Shown here: in pieces, positions 25,124-33,325 of the stretch
How the letters are laid out: every line of letters begins with the position of its first letter
Position numbering within the stretch: the stretch's first letter is position 1
NCBI RefSeq assembly: GCF_934372025.1
Contig: NZ_CAKROJ010000011.1
Location: 1-53,977, forward strand
Reading direction: 5' to 3'
DNA length: 53,977 nt
Origin: an uncultured Blautia sp.
Lineage (GTDB): Bacteria; Bacillota; Clostridia; Lachnospirales; Lachnospiraceae
Notes under the pieces: model-generated
Databases searched by the model: none
What the model was told of the DNA's origin: nothing
The model's input: only the letters and a program-made list of their open reading frames with translations
Position numbers and translations under genes: made by a program

Positions 25124-26837
25124 GGCTTCTCACCTCCCTGTCTTCTTCGATAAATCGTTCTACAAAAGCTTCCGGCGGTGCGATCTCACATTGATTTGCC
25201 AGTGTAAAAAGACTTGTTTCTTTAAGTGCTGCACGTTCAATCAGTTCCGGATCACATAGCACCTCTGATGCTCTGCGGTCAGCAATCATCTGTCCATCTG
25301 AAAAAACAAGTGCTCTTGGTGTATATTCCAGCATTAAATGCATATCATGTGTGATCATAACAACCGTTACACCACGATCATTGAGCTTACGCAGGAATTC
25401 CATAATCTCAGTATAATGTTTAAAATCCTGTCCGGCAGTCGGCTCATCCAGAATGATCAGTTCCGGATCCTGTACAAGCACGCTGGCAATCGTCACACGT
25501 TTCTTCTGTCCGAAGCTGAGTGCTGATACCGGCCAGTTACGGAAGGGATAAAGTCCACAGATCTTCAGCGTTTCTTCTACTTTCTGTCTGATCTCTTCCT
25601 CTGATTTTCCGGTTTTCTGAAGACTCAGCGCCACTTCATCATAGATCATCGTTTTGGAAATCATCTGATTTGGATTCTGCATGACATATCCGATATATTT
25701 TGCACGATGACGAATATTTTCTTTTAACAGATCTTTTCCATGAAAAAGAATTTCTCCGGAATCTGGATCTTCAAATCCGCAGACCAGCTTGGAAAATGTC
25801 GATTTTCCGGCTCCGTTTCGTCCCACAATGGCAACCATCTCACCTTTATCAATGGAAAGGCTGACATTCCGAAGAGTCTGGTGTTCTTTCGTGTATCCGA
25901 AACTGAGATTTCTGACTTCCAGAAGCTTTTCCCGTTCCTCTGTATCTTCCTTCACTTTCTGTGCCTCAAACCAGTTCTGCAGTCTTTTGCAGTCTGCTTC
26001 ATCGAGAACGACTGAATTAACATGCGAAGGTCTCTTTTCTTTGGTAATCTCAATTCCCGCATAACGCATTGCAGTCACATAAAGCGGCTCTCTGATACCA
26101 TTATCAGCCAGAAGACTCGTAGAAAGCAATTCATCCGGAGTCATATCTGCAAGTATTTTTCCTTCATTTACCAGCACAATACGGTCCACATTTCTCCATA
26201 AAACATCTTCAAGTCGATGCTCAATGATTAAGACTGTAGTATCCGTTTTTTTCTGGATCTCGTCGATCAGTTCGATTGCCTGTTTACCTGCTGCAGGATC
26301 AAGATTTGCCAGCGGCTCATCAAACAGAAGAATCTTTACGTCATCCACCATAACACCGGCCAGACTGACTCTCTGCTTCTGTCCGCCAGACAATTCATGC
26401 GGTGCATAGTCAAGATGCTTCTCGATTCCAACCAGTTCAGCTGCATGTCTGGTGATCGCATGCATTTCGTCCTGAGGTGTACAACTATTTTCCAATGCAA
26501 ATGCAATGTCTTCACCTACTGTCAATCCGATAAACTGTCCGTCCGGATCCTGCAGAACAGTACCTACATGCGCAGACAACTCAAATATACTGCTCTTCGG
26601 AGCATCTACTCCATCAACAATCAGACTACCTTTGCATTCTCCCGGATTGGAAAATGGATTCAGGCCATTAACACATCCTGCCAGAGTACTTTTGCCACTT
26701 CCGGAAGGACCCGCGATCAGTACCTTTTCTCCCGGATAGATATCCAGATTGATTCCAGTCAGCGTAGGTTTTTTCTGCGCACGATACTGGAATGAAAAAT
26801 CCTTGAATGAAATAACAGGGGATTTCTTTTCAGTCAT
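25113..26837 (-). CDS. ECF transporter double ATPase (two ABC domains fused)
   Basis: A 574-residue protein with two complete ABC ATPases, YkoD-like. The first has Walker A GPSGSGKST, signature LSGGQKQRVSLAG and Walker B ILLFDEPLANLD. The second has Walker A GRNGAGKST, signature LSFGQKKRVTIASV and Walker B LIILDEPTAGQD. The second signature is LSFGQ instead of LSGGQ, which is common in EcfA2-type halves. It replaces the EcfA1/EcfA2 pair. ATG after GAGGTGTTTAA. Confidence 0.93.
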   Translation of the reverse strand: MTEKKSPVISFKDFSFQYRAQKKPTLTGINLDIYPGEKVLIAGPSGSGKSTLAGCVNGLNPFSNPGECKGSLIVDGVDAPKSSIFELSAHVGTVLQDPDGQFIGLTVGEDIAFALENSCTPQDEMHAITRHAAELVGIEKHLDYAPHELSGGQKQRVSLAGVMVDDVKILLFDEPLANLDPAAGKQAIELIDEIQKKTDTTVLIIEHRLEDVLWRNVDRIVLVNEGKILADMTPDELLSTSLLADNGIREPLYVTAMRYAGIEITKEKRPSHVNSVVLDEADCKRLQNWFEAQKVKEDTEEREKLLEVRNLSFGYTKEHQTLRNVSLSIDKGEMVAIVGRNGAGKSTFSKLVCGFEDPDSGEILFHGKDLLKENIRHRAKYIGYVMQNPNQMISKTMIYDEVALSLQKTGKSEEEIRQKVEETLKICGLYPFRNWPVSALSFGQKKRVTIASVLVQDPELIILDEPTAGQDFKHYTEIMEFLRKLNDRGVTVVMITHDMHLMLEYTPRALVFSDGQMIADRRASEVLCDPELIERAALKETSLFTLANQCEIAPPEAFVERFIEEDREVRSHGC

Positions 26838-26910
26838 TTAAACACCTCAAAATTTATAATAACAATTTAATAATTACAAAATGATTTGAGAATACTATCC
26901 AATACAATAG

Positions 26911-26956
26911 AAAAAGCCTTTTCATAAGCCATGTAAGCTGCATGAAACGGCTTTTT
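26911..26956 (-). terminator. Terminator-like hairpin between the ECF S component and ATPase genes
   Basis: AAAAAGCC and TTTCAT pair with ATGAAA and GGCTTTTT; U-rich both ways. It lies between genes of one transporter, so it probably sets S component in excess of the energising module. No convincing new promoter is seen after it. Confidence 0.75.
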
Positions 26957-27008
26957 CTTGCTGCTGTCCACCTTACTTATACCCATCATAGACAGCAGAC
27001 ACCATCTT

Positions 27009-27560
27009 TTATTCCTGTTCCAGAGAACCCTTCTTGGCAATTGTCTTTGTAAATGCCAGAATCAGAAGTCCACCTACGATCACACCTGTAACTGTGTTGG
27101 AAACTGCTGCAAATACACCCTGAGCAAATACCTTGTTTGCAGGCTCTGCATAAATCAGGATATCAAGTACCGGTGCAACAACGATCCATCCGAGTACATG
27201 AGCGATCACATTGGCAACTGTAAATACTGCAACCTTGCCTTTGCCAAACTCACCTTCCTGAACATCAAGTTTTTTGGCAAAAAGACCGATAACCACACCG
27301 ACAAATGCAGATGTGATAACCCAGCTCCACCACGGGCTTCCACCCCATGACAGATCGATCAGCGCATGACCGATGAATCCGATCAGACCTCCTGCCAGCG
27401 GTCCGTACATTACAGCCAGAAGTGCAAGAACTGCATACTGAAGGCTGATGTTTGTGTTCGGCACCGGGCTCGGTATTGCAACAAAACGTCCAAGTACAAA
27501 GAACAGTGCTGCGCCGATTCCGACAGCAACCACTGTTTTGATACTGCTGTTGTTTTTCAT
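27009..27560 (-). CDS. ECF transporter S component, UPF0397 family
   Basis: A 183-residue membrane protein of UPF0397 (PF07155). The start SIKTVVAVGIGAALFFVLGR, then PSPVPNTNISLQYAVLALL and GPLAGGLIGFIGHALID are family-diagnostic. It is the substrate-binding subunit of an ECF importer for a vitamin or related nutrient; the substrate of UPF0397 is not firmly known and no riboswitch lies upstream to hint at it. ATG at 27558-27560 follows GAGGAGG by eight bases; an in-frame extension upstream covers its promoter and is rejected. Confidence 0.92.
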   Translation of the reverse strand: MKNNSSIKTVVAVGIGAALFFVLGRFVAIPSPVPNTNISLQYAVLALLAVMYGPLAGGLIGFIGHALIDLSWGGSPWWSWVITSAFVGVVIGLFAKKLDVQEGEFGKGKVAVFTVANVIAHVLGWIVVAPVLDILIYAEPANKVFAQGVFAAVSNTVTGVIVGGLLILAFTKTIAKKGSLEQE

Positions 27561-27611
27561 GATAGTATCCTCCTCAAAAAGTTCTGCTCCGGTTTTGCCG
27601 GAGACAGTGAT

Positions 27612-27640
27612 AGTATACGTCGCACAATGGGCTTTGTCAA
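27612..27640 (-). promoter_or_regulatory. Sigma-A promoter of the ECF operon, overlapping the rnhA stop codon
   Basis: Minus strand: TTGACA (27635-27640), 17-base spacer, TATACT (27612-27617). The rnhA TGA (27637-27639) is inside the -35 box. A small CTCCGG/CCGGAG hairpin follows in the leader. Confidence 0.85.
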
Positions 27641-28284
27641 TGGATTCCAAGTGCTTCTTTTGCAAGTTCATCTACCATATCATTATATTTATCATTGGAG
27701 TGTCCCTTAACTTTACGGAATTCAATATTCACCTTCTGTTTTGCCTTCTGATAAAAGTCGCGATATGCGATCGTCCCGGCTTTATTCGCCTTCCAGTCAC
27801 CGTTGCACCAGCTCGCGATTCCCTGGTAATCATGATAAATGATAATTGCCGGGATCTCATGATCCAGAGCGTACTGCATCGCTGCTTCGCTTCCTTTGAT
27901 CTCACCGGCTACATTTCGCATCTGTGCCAGTTCCGGATCAGTCATCTTCTGAGAAAACTTTTCCTCTCGTCCATCGATCAGAACCACCATTCCATAAGAA
28001 AATTCTTTTGTTGCTGCGTGATAGCTTCCGTCTACATAAATTTCCACCGCATCAGATGCCGGATTTACGGACTGCATTCCATCTGATGCTGACATATTCC
28101 CTTCACTGAAGTTTCCAGCCGCTGTGCCACTGATTCCCAGATATTCTTTTGCTTCTGCTTCTGTGCCAAAACTCTTATATATTGCTCCGGGATATCCCAT
28201 TACCTGCTTCTTACAATCATCCCAGGTGAGGAACATTCCTGTTTTTCTTCCCTGTTTTACCGCATAAAATTTCTTCTTTGCCAT
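27637..28284 (-). CDS. rnhA: Ribonuclease H (HI type) with N-terminal hybrid-binding domain
   Basis: A 215-residue enzyme. Residues 1-50 (KKKFYAVKQGRKTGMFLTWDDCK, KSFGTEAEAKEYL) form the RNase H1 N-terminal RNA/DNA hybrid-binding domain seen in eukaryotic and some Firmicute RNases H. Residues about 80-215 are the catalytic domain with YVDGSY (first Asp), AGEIKGSEAA (Glu), IIIYHDYQGI (Asp) and GHSNDKYNDMVDELAKEA (last Asp). It removes RNA from hybrids such as R-loops. ATG after CAGGAGG. Confidence 0.93.
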   Translation of the reverse strand: MAKKKFYAVKQGRKTGMFLTWDDCKKQVMGYPGAIYKSFGTEAEAKEYLGISGTAAGNFSEGNMSASDGMQSVNPASDAVEIYVDGSYHAATKEFSYGMVVLIDGREEKFSQKMTDPELAQMRNVAGEIKGSEAAMQYALDHEIPAIIIYHDYQGIASWCNGDWKANKAGTIAYRDFYQKAKQKVNIEFRKVKGHSNDKYNDMVDELAKEALGIH

Positions 28285-28320
28285 GCTTCCTCCTGACTTG
28301 CTGAATATTTATTTCTTCTT

Positions 28321-28350
28321 ATAATATACCTGAGAATCAGGAAAAAACAA
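28321..28350 (-). promoter_or_regulatory. Probable promoter of rnhA
   Basis: Minus strand: TTGTTT (28345-28350), 18-base spacer with the palindrome CCTGATTCTCAGG, TATTAT (28321-28326). It overlaps the region just past the upstream terminator. Confidence 0.5.
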
Positions 28351-28353
28351 GAC

Positions 28354-28385
28354 AAAAAATCCTCTGAACCATTCAGGTCCAGAGG
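28354..28385 (-). terminator. Rho-independent terminator of the PhoH-HD operon
   Basis: CCTCTGGACC pairs with GGTTCAGAGG (one mismatch), followed on the minus strand by TTTTTT (28354-28359). Confidence 0.9.
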
Positions 28386-28391
28386 GAGTAA

Positions 28392-29048
28392 TTACAGCAC
28401 CTTGCGTCCGTTTACCGTTAATTTGAAAGTTGTTCCAAGTATCTCTGCCGATTTTCTGCAGAACATCATCCGCTCAAGAAAAATCTCAAAATAATCATAC
28501 ATAGAACAAATATTTTCATCAATCTGAAGGTTCAGTGCGATCACTGATTTTTCTTCATCTATCTTCAGCTTTGAATCGGTAACTGCATAGTTTACGCGGT
28601 CATGGATATCAAAAGCTGCTCTTTCTTTCTGGCGGACACGACTTCTTCGTACATCCGTCTTATCTGCTATGATCAGCGCCGCTGATATGACGTCTTCCGG
28701 ACTGCCTGTAGATTCATCATGATTCCCGATTGCCGATATAACCGTTACCCGGTCTTCCAGAGACATGTTAGTATCTTTCAGAAGATCATTTGCAAGAAGT
28801 GCTCCGTATTCTGCATGATGATTCCGGTTGATTGCATTTCCTATATCATGCATATAGCCGGCAATTTTAGCAAGTTCAATCTCATGTTCTGAATATCCAA
28901 GACGCTTGAGGATTTTTCCTGCCTGATGTGCTACCTGCACACAATGCGCCTGGGAATGATCTGTAAATCCAAGCTGTCCGAGATTTTCATTTCCTTTCTT
29001 TAAATATGCATTAATTTCCTTATTATTCGCAATTTCCTTATATTTCAA
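28392..29048 (-). CDS. HD-domain phosphohydrolase-like protein
   Basis: A 218-residue protein with an HD domain: HSQAHCVQVAHQAGKIL holds the first His, GYMHDIGNAIN the HD pair, and HHAEYG and GNHDES the later metal ligands. HD proteins hydrolyse nucleotide or phosphate esters; the substrate is not known. The start is a TTG at 29046-29048 preceded by AAAGGA at ideal spacing; longer starts lie inside the upstream gene and lack an RBS. It lies 37 bases after the PIN-PhoH gene and shares its transcript. Confidence 0.85.
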   Translation of the reverse strand: MKYKEIANNKEINAYLKKGNENLGQLGFTDHSQAHCVQVAHQAGKILKRLGYSEHEIELAKIAGYMHDIGNAINRNHHAEYGALLANDLLKDTNMSLEDRVTVISAIGNHDESTGSPEDVISAALIIADKTDVRRSRVRQKERAAFDIHDRVNYAVTDSKLKIDEEKSVIALNLQIDENICSMYDYFEIFLERMMFCRKSAEILGTTFKLTVNGRKVL

Positions 29049-29085
29049 AATAATTCCTTTCTTTATACCCGCGCATGACTTTTGA

Positions 29086-30462
29086 TCAGAGTCTTTGTAT
29101 TGCATCCATTGCAAGCACGGAACGCTCACACTCTTCTGCTGATAATGTAATCTGCCAGCAAAGTGGGCTGTCCATCATATGCTTTGCCGCATAGCTCAGA
29201 CCATTGGTTCTTTCATCCAGAAATGGCTTGTCGATCTGCTGAGGATCTCCCAATAATATGATCTTGGTTCCCTCACCGGCTCTTGTGATAATACCTTTTA
29301 CCTGATTTGGCGTCATATTCTGTGCTTCATCGATGATCAGATAGGTCTTTGCGATTGATCTTCCTCTGATAAAATTCAATGCTTCCGTCTGAATAATTCC
29401 GCGCTCAAAAACCTCTGTTATCTTATCACTTAACTCTTCTTCATCCTCATATCGTTTCTTTTCATCTGAGTCAAGGATCTGTTCCAGATTATCAATGACC
29501 GGACGCATCAGAGGCGCTATTTTTTCTTTTTCATCACCTGGCAGAAATCCGATATCATCGTCAAACTGTGCATTTGGTCTGCACACGAGCACCCGGCGAT
29601 ATTCCTGAGACGGATTGTTGTAAACCTTTTCCATTCCGACAGCAAGTGAATAAAAGGTTTTTGCAGTGCCAGCCATACCTTTGATAATGATAAGAGGTGC
29701 TTCTTTTGCATCAGTCATGAGAGCTTCCTGCATAAAATACTGTCCGACGTTTCTCGGTGATATTCCATATGGTTTGCTTTTTTTATAAACCAGTGCGACA
29801 ATTTTATTCCCGGATACTCTTCCAAGAAGTGTCTTCTTTGTAGACTGATCTGGTTTCAGAATAACAAACTCATTCTCATGAAATACCGGAATGATATGAT
29901 TTCCCTCTTCGTCACTCTGATAAGCTTCAGAAAGCGGAATTCCTTTCTTTTTAAATTCCTTGACCTTATCTTCCGGGATATACACTTCTATACGTCCGGT
30001 GTACTGGGCATCATCGTCCGAAATCTGCTCTCTTTCAAAATCTTCTGCCTTAATTCCCAAAATCTGTGCCTTCAGACGCAGCACAATATCTTTTGTTACA
30101 AGTATGACCTGCTTATCTTTTTTTGTTTCTGAGAGTCCTTTGCATACTTTCAGGATTCGGTTATCCGGTTTGTCATCCGGGAGATCCGGCGGCAGTTCCA
30201 CATGAACAAAGTTCTTTTCAATTTTAAGGATGCCTCCTCCGGGGAGCTCCACACCCTGCAATAAATCACCTTTATGTCTGTATCCTTCCAGTTTCCGCAC
30301 AGCAGTTCTTGCATTAGCACCTTTTTCTCCATCCGATTTCTTTAAGCCATCCAATTCTTCAAGGACAACTAATGGAATAACAAGATCATTATCCTCAAAA
30401 CATTCTAATGCGTATGGTGCCTGGATCAGTACATTGGTATCTATCACATAGGTTTTTATCAT
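29086..30462 (-). CDS. PhoH-family ATPase with N-terminal PIN domain (YlaK/PhoH2 type)
   Basis: A 458-residue protein joining a PIN ribonuclease domain (about 1-135; YVIDTNVLI, VVLEELDGLK, KDIVLRLKA acid residues) to a PhoH ATPase (about 240-455; Walker A GMAGTAKT, Walker B LIIDEAQNMTP, ILLGDPQQID). PhoH2 proteins act as RNA helicase/ribonucleases. Walker A has Ala where GxAGTGKT is usual. ATG at 30460-30462 follows GGAG by 11 bases. Confidence 0.9.
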   Translation of the reverse strand: MIKTYVIDTNVLIQAPYALECFEDNDLVIPLVVLEELDGLKKSDGEKGANARTAVRKLEGYRHKGDLLQGVELPGGGILKIEKNFVHVELPPDLPDDKPDNRILKVCKGLSETKKDKQVILVTKDIVLRLKAQILGIKAEDFEREQISDDDAQYTGRIEVYIPEDKVKEFKKKGIPLSEAYQSDEEGNHIIPVFHENEFVILKPDQSTKKTLLGRVSGNKIVALVYKKSKPYGISPRNVGQYFMQEALMTDAKEAPLIIIKGMAGTAKTFYSLAVGMEKVYNNPSQEYRRVLVCRPNAQFDDDIGFLPGDEKEKIAPLMRPVIDNLEQILDSDEKKRYEDEEELSDKITEVFERGIIQTEALNFIRGRSIAKTYLIIDEAQNMTPNQVKGIITRAGEGTKIILLGDPQQIDKPFLDERTNGLSYAAKHMMDSPLCWQITLSAEECERSVLAMDAIQRL

Positions 30463-30598
30463 AAACTCATGCACTCCTTTTCCAAAATCAATATTATTTT
30501 CGGAAATCATCGTAACACTTTCAAAATTGCGTTTCTATCCAGTTCACATCATTTCTATATAAAATTTTTGTAAAATCCTGAAGCACTCATTTGGATCC

Positions 30599-30634
30599 AG
30601 AAAAAAAGAGCTGCCCTCATAACAAGGGCAGCTC
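30599..30634 (-). terminator. Rho-independent terminator of ridA
   Basis: A perfect GAGCTGCCC/GGGCAGCTC stem (30608-30634) followed on the minus strand by seven T. Confidence 0.93.
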
Positions 30635-30652
30635 AAACTTGCTATTATTAAA

Positions 30653-31027
30653 TTATTCAGCTACTGCGATCACTTCTACTTCACAGAGTACGTTCTTTGG
30701 AAGCTGTTTAACAGCAACACAGGAACGAGCCGGTTTGCTTGTGAAATATTTTTCGTATACTGCGTTGAATGCAGCGAAGTCAGCCATATCAGCAAGGAAA
30801 CATGTTGTTTTTACAACATTGTCATATCCAAGTCCGGCTTCCTCAAGGATTGCACCTACGTTTTTGCAGGACTGCTCTGCCTGAGTTTCAATCTTGTCGC
30901 CTGCAACTTCACCTGTTGCCGGATCTACCGGAATCTGTCCGGATGCAAATAAAAAGTTTCCTACCATTTTAGCCTGGGAATATGGTCCGATTGCAGCTGG
31001 TGCCTTTTTTGTTTCAAGTGTTTTCAT
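30653..31027 (-). CDS. ridA: RidA family reactive enamine/imine deaminase
   Basis: A 124-residue YjgF/RidA protein of normal length. APAAIGPYSQAK, FASGQIPVDPATGE, EQSCKNVGAILEEAG and the catalytic Arg in KPARSCVAVKQLPKN are diagnostic. It hydrolyses 2-aminoacrylate and similar toxic imines made by PLP enzymes. Monocistronic with its own promoter and terminator; RBS GGAGG. Confidence 0.95.
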   Translation of the reverse strand: MKTLETKKAPAAIGPYSQAKMVGNFLFASGQIPVDPATGEVAGDKIETQAEQSCKNVGAILEEAGLGYDNVVKTTCFLADMADFAAFNAVYEKYFTSKPARSCVAVKQLPKNVLCEVEVIAVAE

Positions 31028-31057
31028 AGATAAAACCCTCCGTTCAGTATTTTTCTC

Positions 31058-31086
31058 ATCATAACACCAAAATTTTTGTTTATCAA
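31058..31086 (-). promoter_or_regulatory. Sigma-A promoter of ridA
   Basis: Minus strand: TTGATA (31081-31086), 17-base spacer, TATGAT (31058-31063). It separates ridA from the wall-polymer operon that ends at 31117. Confidence 0.82.
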
Positions 31087-31116
31087 TACATTTTTTTGTA
31101 TTTTGTTTATTCTCGA

Positions 31117-31728
31117 TTACCAGGTAAAATCCTCACTGCAGAATGGTACAAAAACAAGCGTTGCCTCTCCTACTGAAATGCGGTCTTTGTCTTTTAGCTG
31201 CACGTCACTCAGAACCACACTGTCATTTACATAAAACAATTCACGCGATTCCCCTGGCTGAGCAAAAAATATTCTTTCTTTTGAATCATAGCAGATAATT
31301 GCATGACGATTTCTGGATACAGAAGGATCGTTTTTCAGACATATATCCATATCCGAATTACGTCCAATGTAATTTTTTCCATGATAAAGATTAAAACTCT
31401 GGCCTCTGTATCTTCCTTCTGTGCATACCAGCCATCCCACAACTCGTTTACGATCTGCTGCAACTGCCTGCACATGATTCAAATTTTGTTTCGTACTTAC
31501 CGTACTTACGGTCGGCGCTGCATCCTCTTTCAGAAAATCATCCGGGTTCTCAAACCAGATTGGAACGGTTGCCTCATCATCCTCTGGTTCAATATTTCTT
31601 CCACGCATTCCACCGGCAGTCACAGAATTATCATTTACTCCAATGCCTGCATTTCCCATACAACGCGGACATGTTGAAAATTTCTCAGCATCATAAAAAT
31701 GCCCATTCCTGCATTTTGTAAGTTTCAT
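31117..31728 (-). CDS. FHA-domain protein with N-terminal zinc-ribbon motif
   Basis: A 203-residue cytosolic protein. Residues 1-22 contain CRNGHFYDAEKFSTCPRC, a metal-binding motif shared with the next gene. Residues about 100-200 are an FHA domain that keeps the phosphothreonine-binding residues: GR in YIGRNSDMD and SVSRNRH. It should read phosphothreonines, probably set by the kinase at 42785-44953 and removed by the PP2C at 32482. Last gene of the cluster. ATG after GGAGG. Confidence 0.88.
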   Translation of the reverse strand: MKLTKCRNGHFYDAEKFSTCPRCMGNAGIGVNDNSVTAGGMRGRNIEPEDDEATVPIWFENPDDFLKEDAAPTVSTVSTKQNLNHVQAVAADRKRVVGWLVCTEGRYRGQSFNLYHGKNYIGRNSDMDICLKNDPSVSRNRHAIICYDSKERIFFAQPGESRELFYVNDSVVLSDVQLKDKDRISVGEATLVFVPFCSEDFTW

Positions 31729-31797
31729 TGCACTATTCCTCCGTTTGTTCCATCTTTACCTTAACCTGAATAAATATATTCCATTATCAGATTTTTC

Positions 31798-32466
31798 TCA
31801 TTCCCAAACATGTCCTTCTCTGCAAAATGGAATAAATTCAAACTCACTTTTACCTATTTTGATAGAATCTCCTGTCTCCAGTTTCTGTGGATTCTTCAGT
31901 GTCTGTCCATTTACATATGTAACTGTTCCCTTTTCAGGTGTAATGAAAAATGTATTACTCTTAGCATCATATACTACTGCGCAATGTTTTTCATATGCAA
32001 TGTCTGTATCCCCATCGATGCAGATATCACTGTTATAACTTTTTCCAATCCAGTTATTTCCATGTCTGATCCGATAATCTCTTCCTCTGTCCGGTCCTTC
32101 TACACATACCAGCCATCCCGTTATCAGCTCATTTCCCTGCTCCTGATGTCTGAATATTCCTACTGTAACCGGATCATCGTCCTCATCAACTTCTTCAATT
32201 CTGTTTCTGGAAACAGAATTCAGACTTCTGGAAACAGATCTCATACTCCTTGAGATACTATTCTGTTCATAAGAACTTACAGGATCAAATGACTGTGGTG
32301 TTTCAAAATTTCTGTCTGTCGAATGACTGGTAAATCGTCTGCCACCTTCAGTTGTATACTGCTCTATTTCCATTCTGTTTTCTGTCACCTTGTTACAATA
32401 AGGACATTCATCGAATTTTTGTGCATCATAAAAGTGTCCATTTACACATCTTACAATCTTCGTCAT
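31798..32466 (-). CDS. FHA-domain protein with degenerate phosphopeptide site
   Basis: A 222-residue paralogue of the previous protein: CVNGHFYDAQKFDECPYC (6-23), a flexible Ser/Arg-rich linker (40-100) and an FHA fold (about 118-218). The usual GR is GK (IGKSYNSD) and the SxxRxH signature is changed (DIAYEKH), so Ser and Arg that contact phosphothreonine are missing while His stays. It may bind unphosphorylated partners. The linker Ser/Thr residues could be kinase targets. RBS AAGGGAAA. 69 bases before the next FHA gene, 15 after PP2C. Confidence 0.86.
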   Translation of the reverse strand: MTKIVRCVNGHFYDAQKFDECPYCNKVTENRMEIEQYTTEGGRRFTSHSTDRNFETPQSFDPVSSYEQNSISRSMRSVSRSLNSVSRNRIEEVDEDDDPVTVGIFRHQEQGNELITGWLVCVEGPDRGRDYRIRHGNNWIGKSYNSDICIDGDTDIAYEKHCAVVYDAKSNTFFITPEKGTVTYVNGQTLKNPQKLETGDSIKIGKSEFEFIPFCREGHVWE

Positions 32467-32481
32467 AATTTCCCTTCCATA

Positions 32482-33246
32482 CTATACACACATCACTGCA
32501 ACTACGGTTGTGTTATCCTGCTTCTTTACAGCACACCGACAGGCTTCTTCACAGAGTCTTCTGGATGCCAGCTCCATATCTCCACCGCTTGTCTCTGCAA
32601 TTTCTGCAATCTGCTGCATATTAAGACTTTTATACAACCCATCACTGGCAAGCAGCAGTATGTCACCAGACTCCATTGGAATCGGCTGCTGATTTGTTTC
32701 TATGAGCGGAAGTCCGCGGATTCCCAAAAAGCTGATCAAAGCTGCTCCTTTTTCTCTTTCGGCAGCCTCCCTTTCAGGACTCAGTTCTCCTTTTTTCAAC
32801 ATTTCATCAATCCACAAATGATAATTGTGCAATGTATTTAATGCCGTAATCTTTCCATTTTTGATATAATAAATGATACTGTCACCAACTGATCCCCAAT
32901 ACAGTCGATTTTCCCAGAACATTGCGGCAACAACGGTTGAGCCGGCTCCTAATGCTCTCCCATCAGAATCCAAAAGACTGCATATTTCATGATCGGCTTT
33001 GTCAAAACACCTCTGCAGCCATACCGGCGTTTCACTCTCTATGACCGGTTTCCGATTTCGAAACTTATCAGAAATCGTCGCAATTCCTGTCTGACTGGCG
33101 ATTTCGCCTCCCTGCATGCCACCCATGCCATCACAGACTGCCACAAGCAGATTCTCATCTGACCATTCCAGTCCGGCCGCATCCTGCTGCGAAGAGCGAT
33201 CTCCCAGTATAGAATAACTGGCTGCTCTTAACTGCTCTTTGATCAT
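32482..33246 (-). CDS. PP2C-family Ser/Thr protein phosphatase
   Basis: A 254-residue PPM phosphatase. GDRSSQQDAAG is motif 1 (usual N replaced by Q), VAVCDGMGGMQGG holds the metal-binding Asp and Gly, GSVGDSIIYY and LLLASDGLYKSL hold later Asp residues, and DNTTVVAV ends the domain. It dephosphorylates Ser/Thr, the natural counterpart of the kinase in this cluster. The ATG at 33244-33246 is chosen by alignment to the domain and ACAGGAAT; upstream in-frame codons cover a hairpin. Confidence 0.9.
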   Translation of the reverse strand: MIKEQLRAASYSILGDRSSQQDAAGLEWSDENLLVAVCDGMGGMQGGEIASQTGIATISDKFRNRKPVIESETPVWLQRCFDKADHEICSLLDSDGRALGAGSTVVAAMFWENRLYWGSVGDSIIYYIKNGKITALNTLHNYHLWIDEMLKKGELSPEREAAEREKGAALISFLGIRGLPLIETNQQPIPMESGDILLLASDGLYKSLNMQQIAEIAETSGGDMELASRRLCEEACRCAVKKQDNTTVVAVMCV

Positions 33247-33265
33247 ATTCCTGTACCATCTTTCT

Positions 33266-33309
33266 GCGAAGAACAACAATGCAGTATCTCTGGCTGCATT
33301 GTGTTTCGC
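33266..33309 (-). other. Hairpin between the LCP and PP2C genes
   Basis: A perfect ACAATGCAG/CTGCATTGT stem (33276-33302) with an outer GCGAA/TTCGC pairing. There is no U-run, so it may be an mRNA-processing or stability element that separates polymer enzymes from the signalling genes. Confidence 0.55.
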
Positions 33310-33325
33310 TTACTCTTATAGATTT

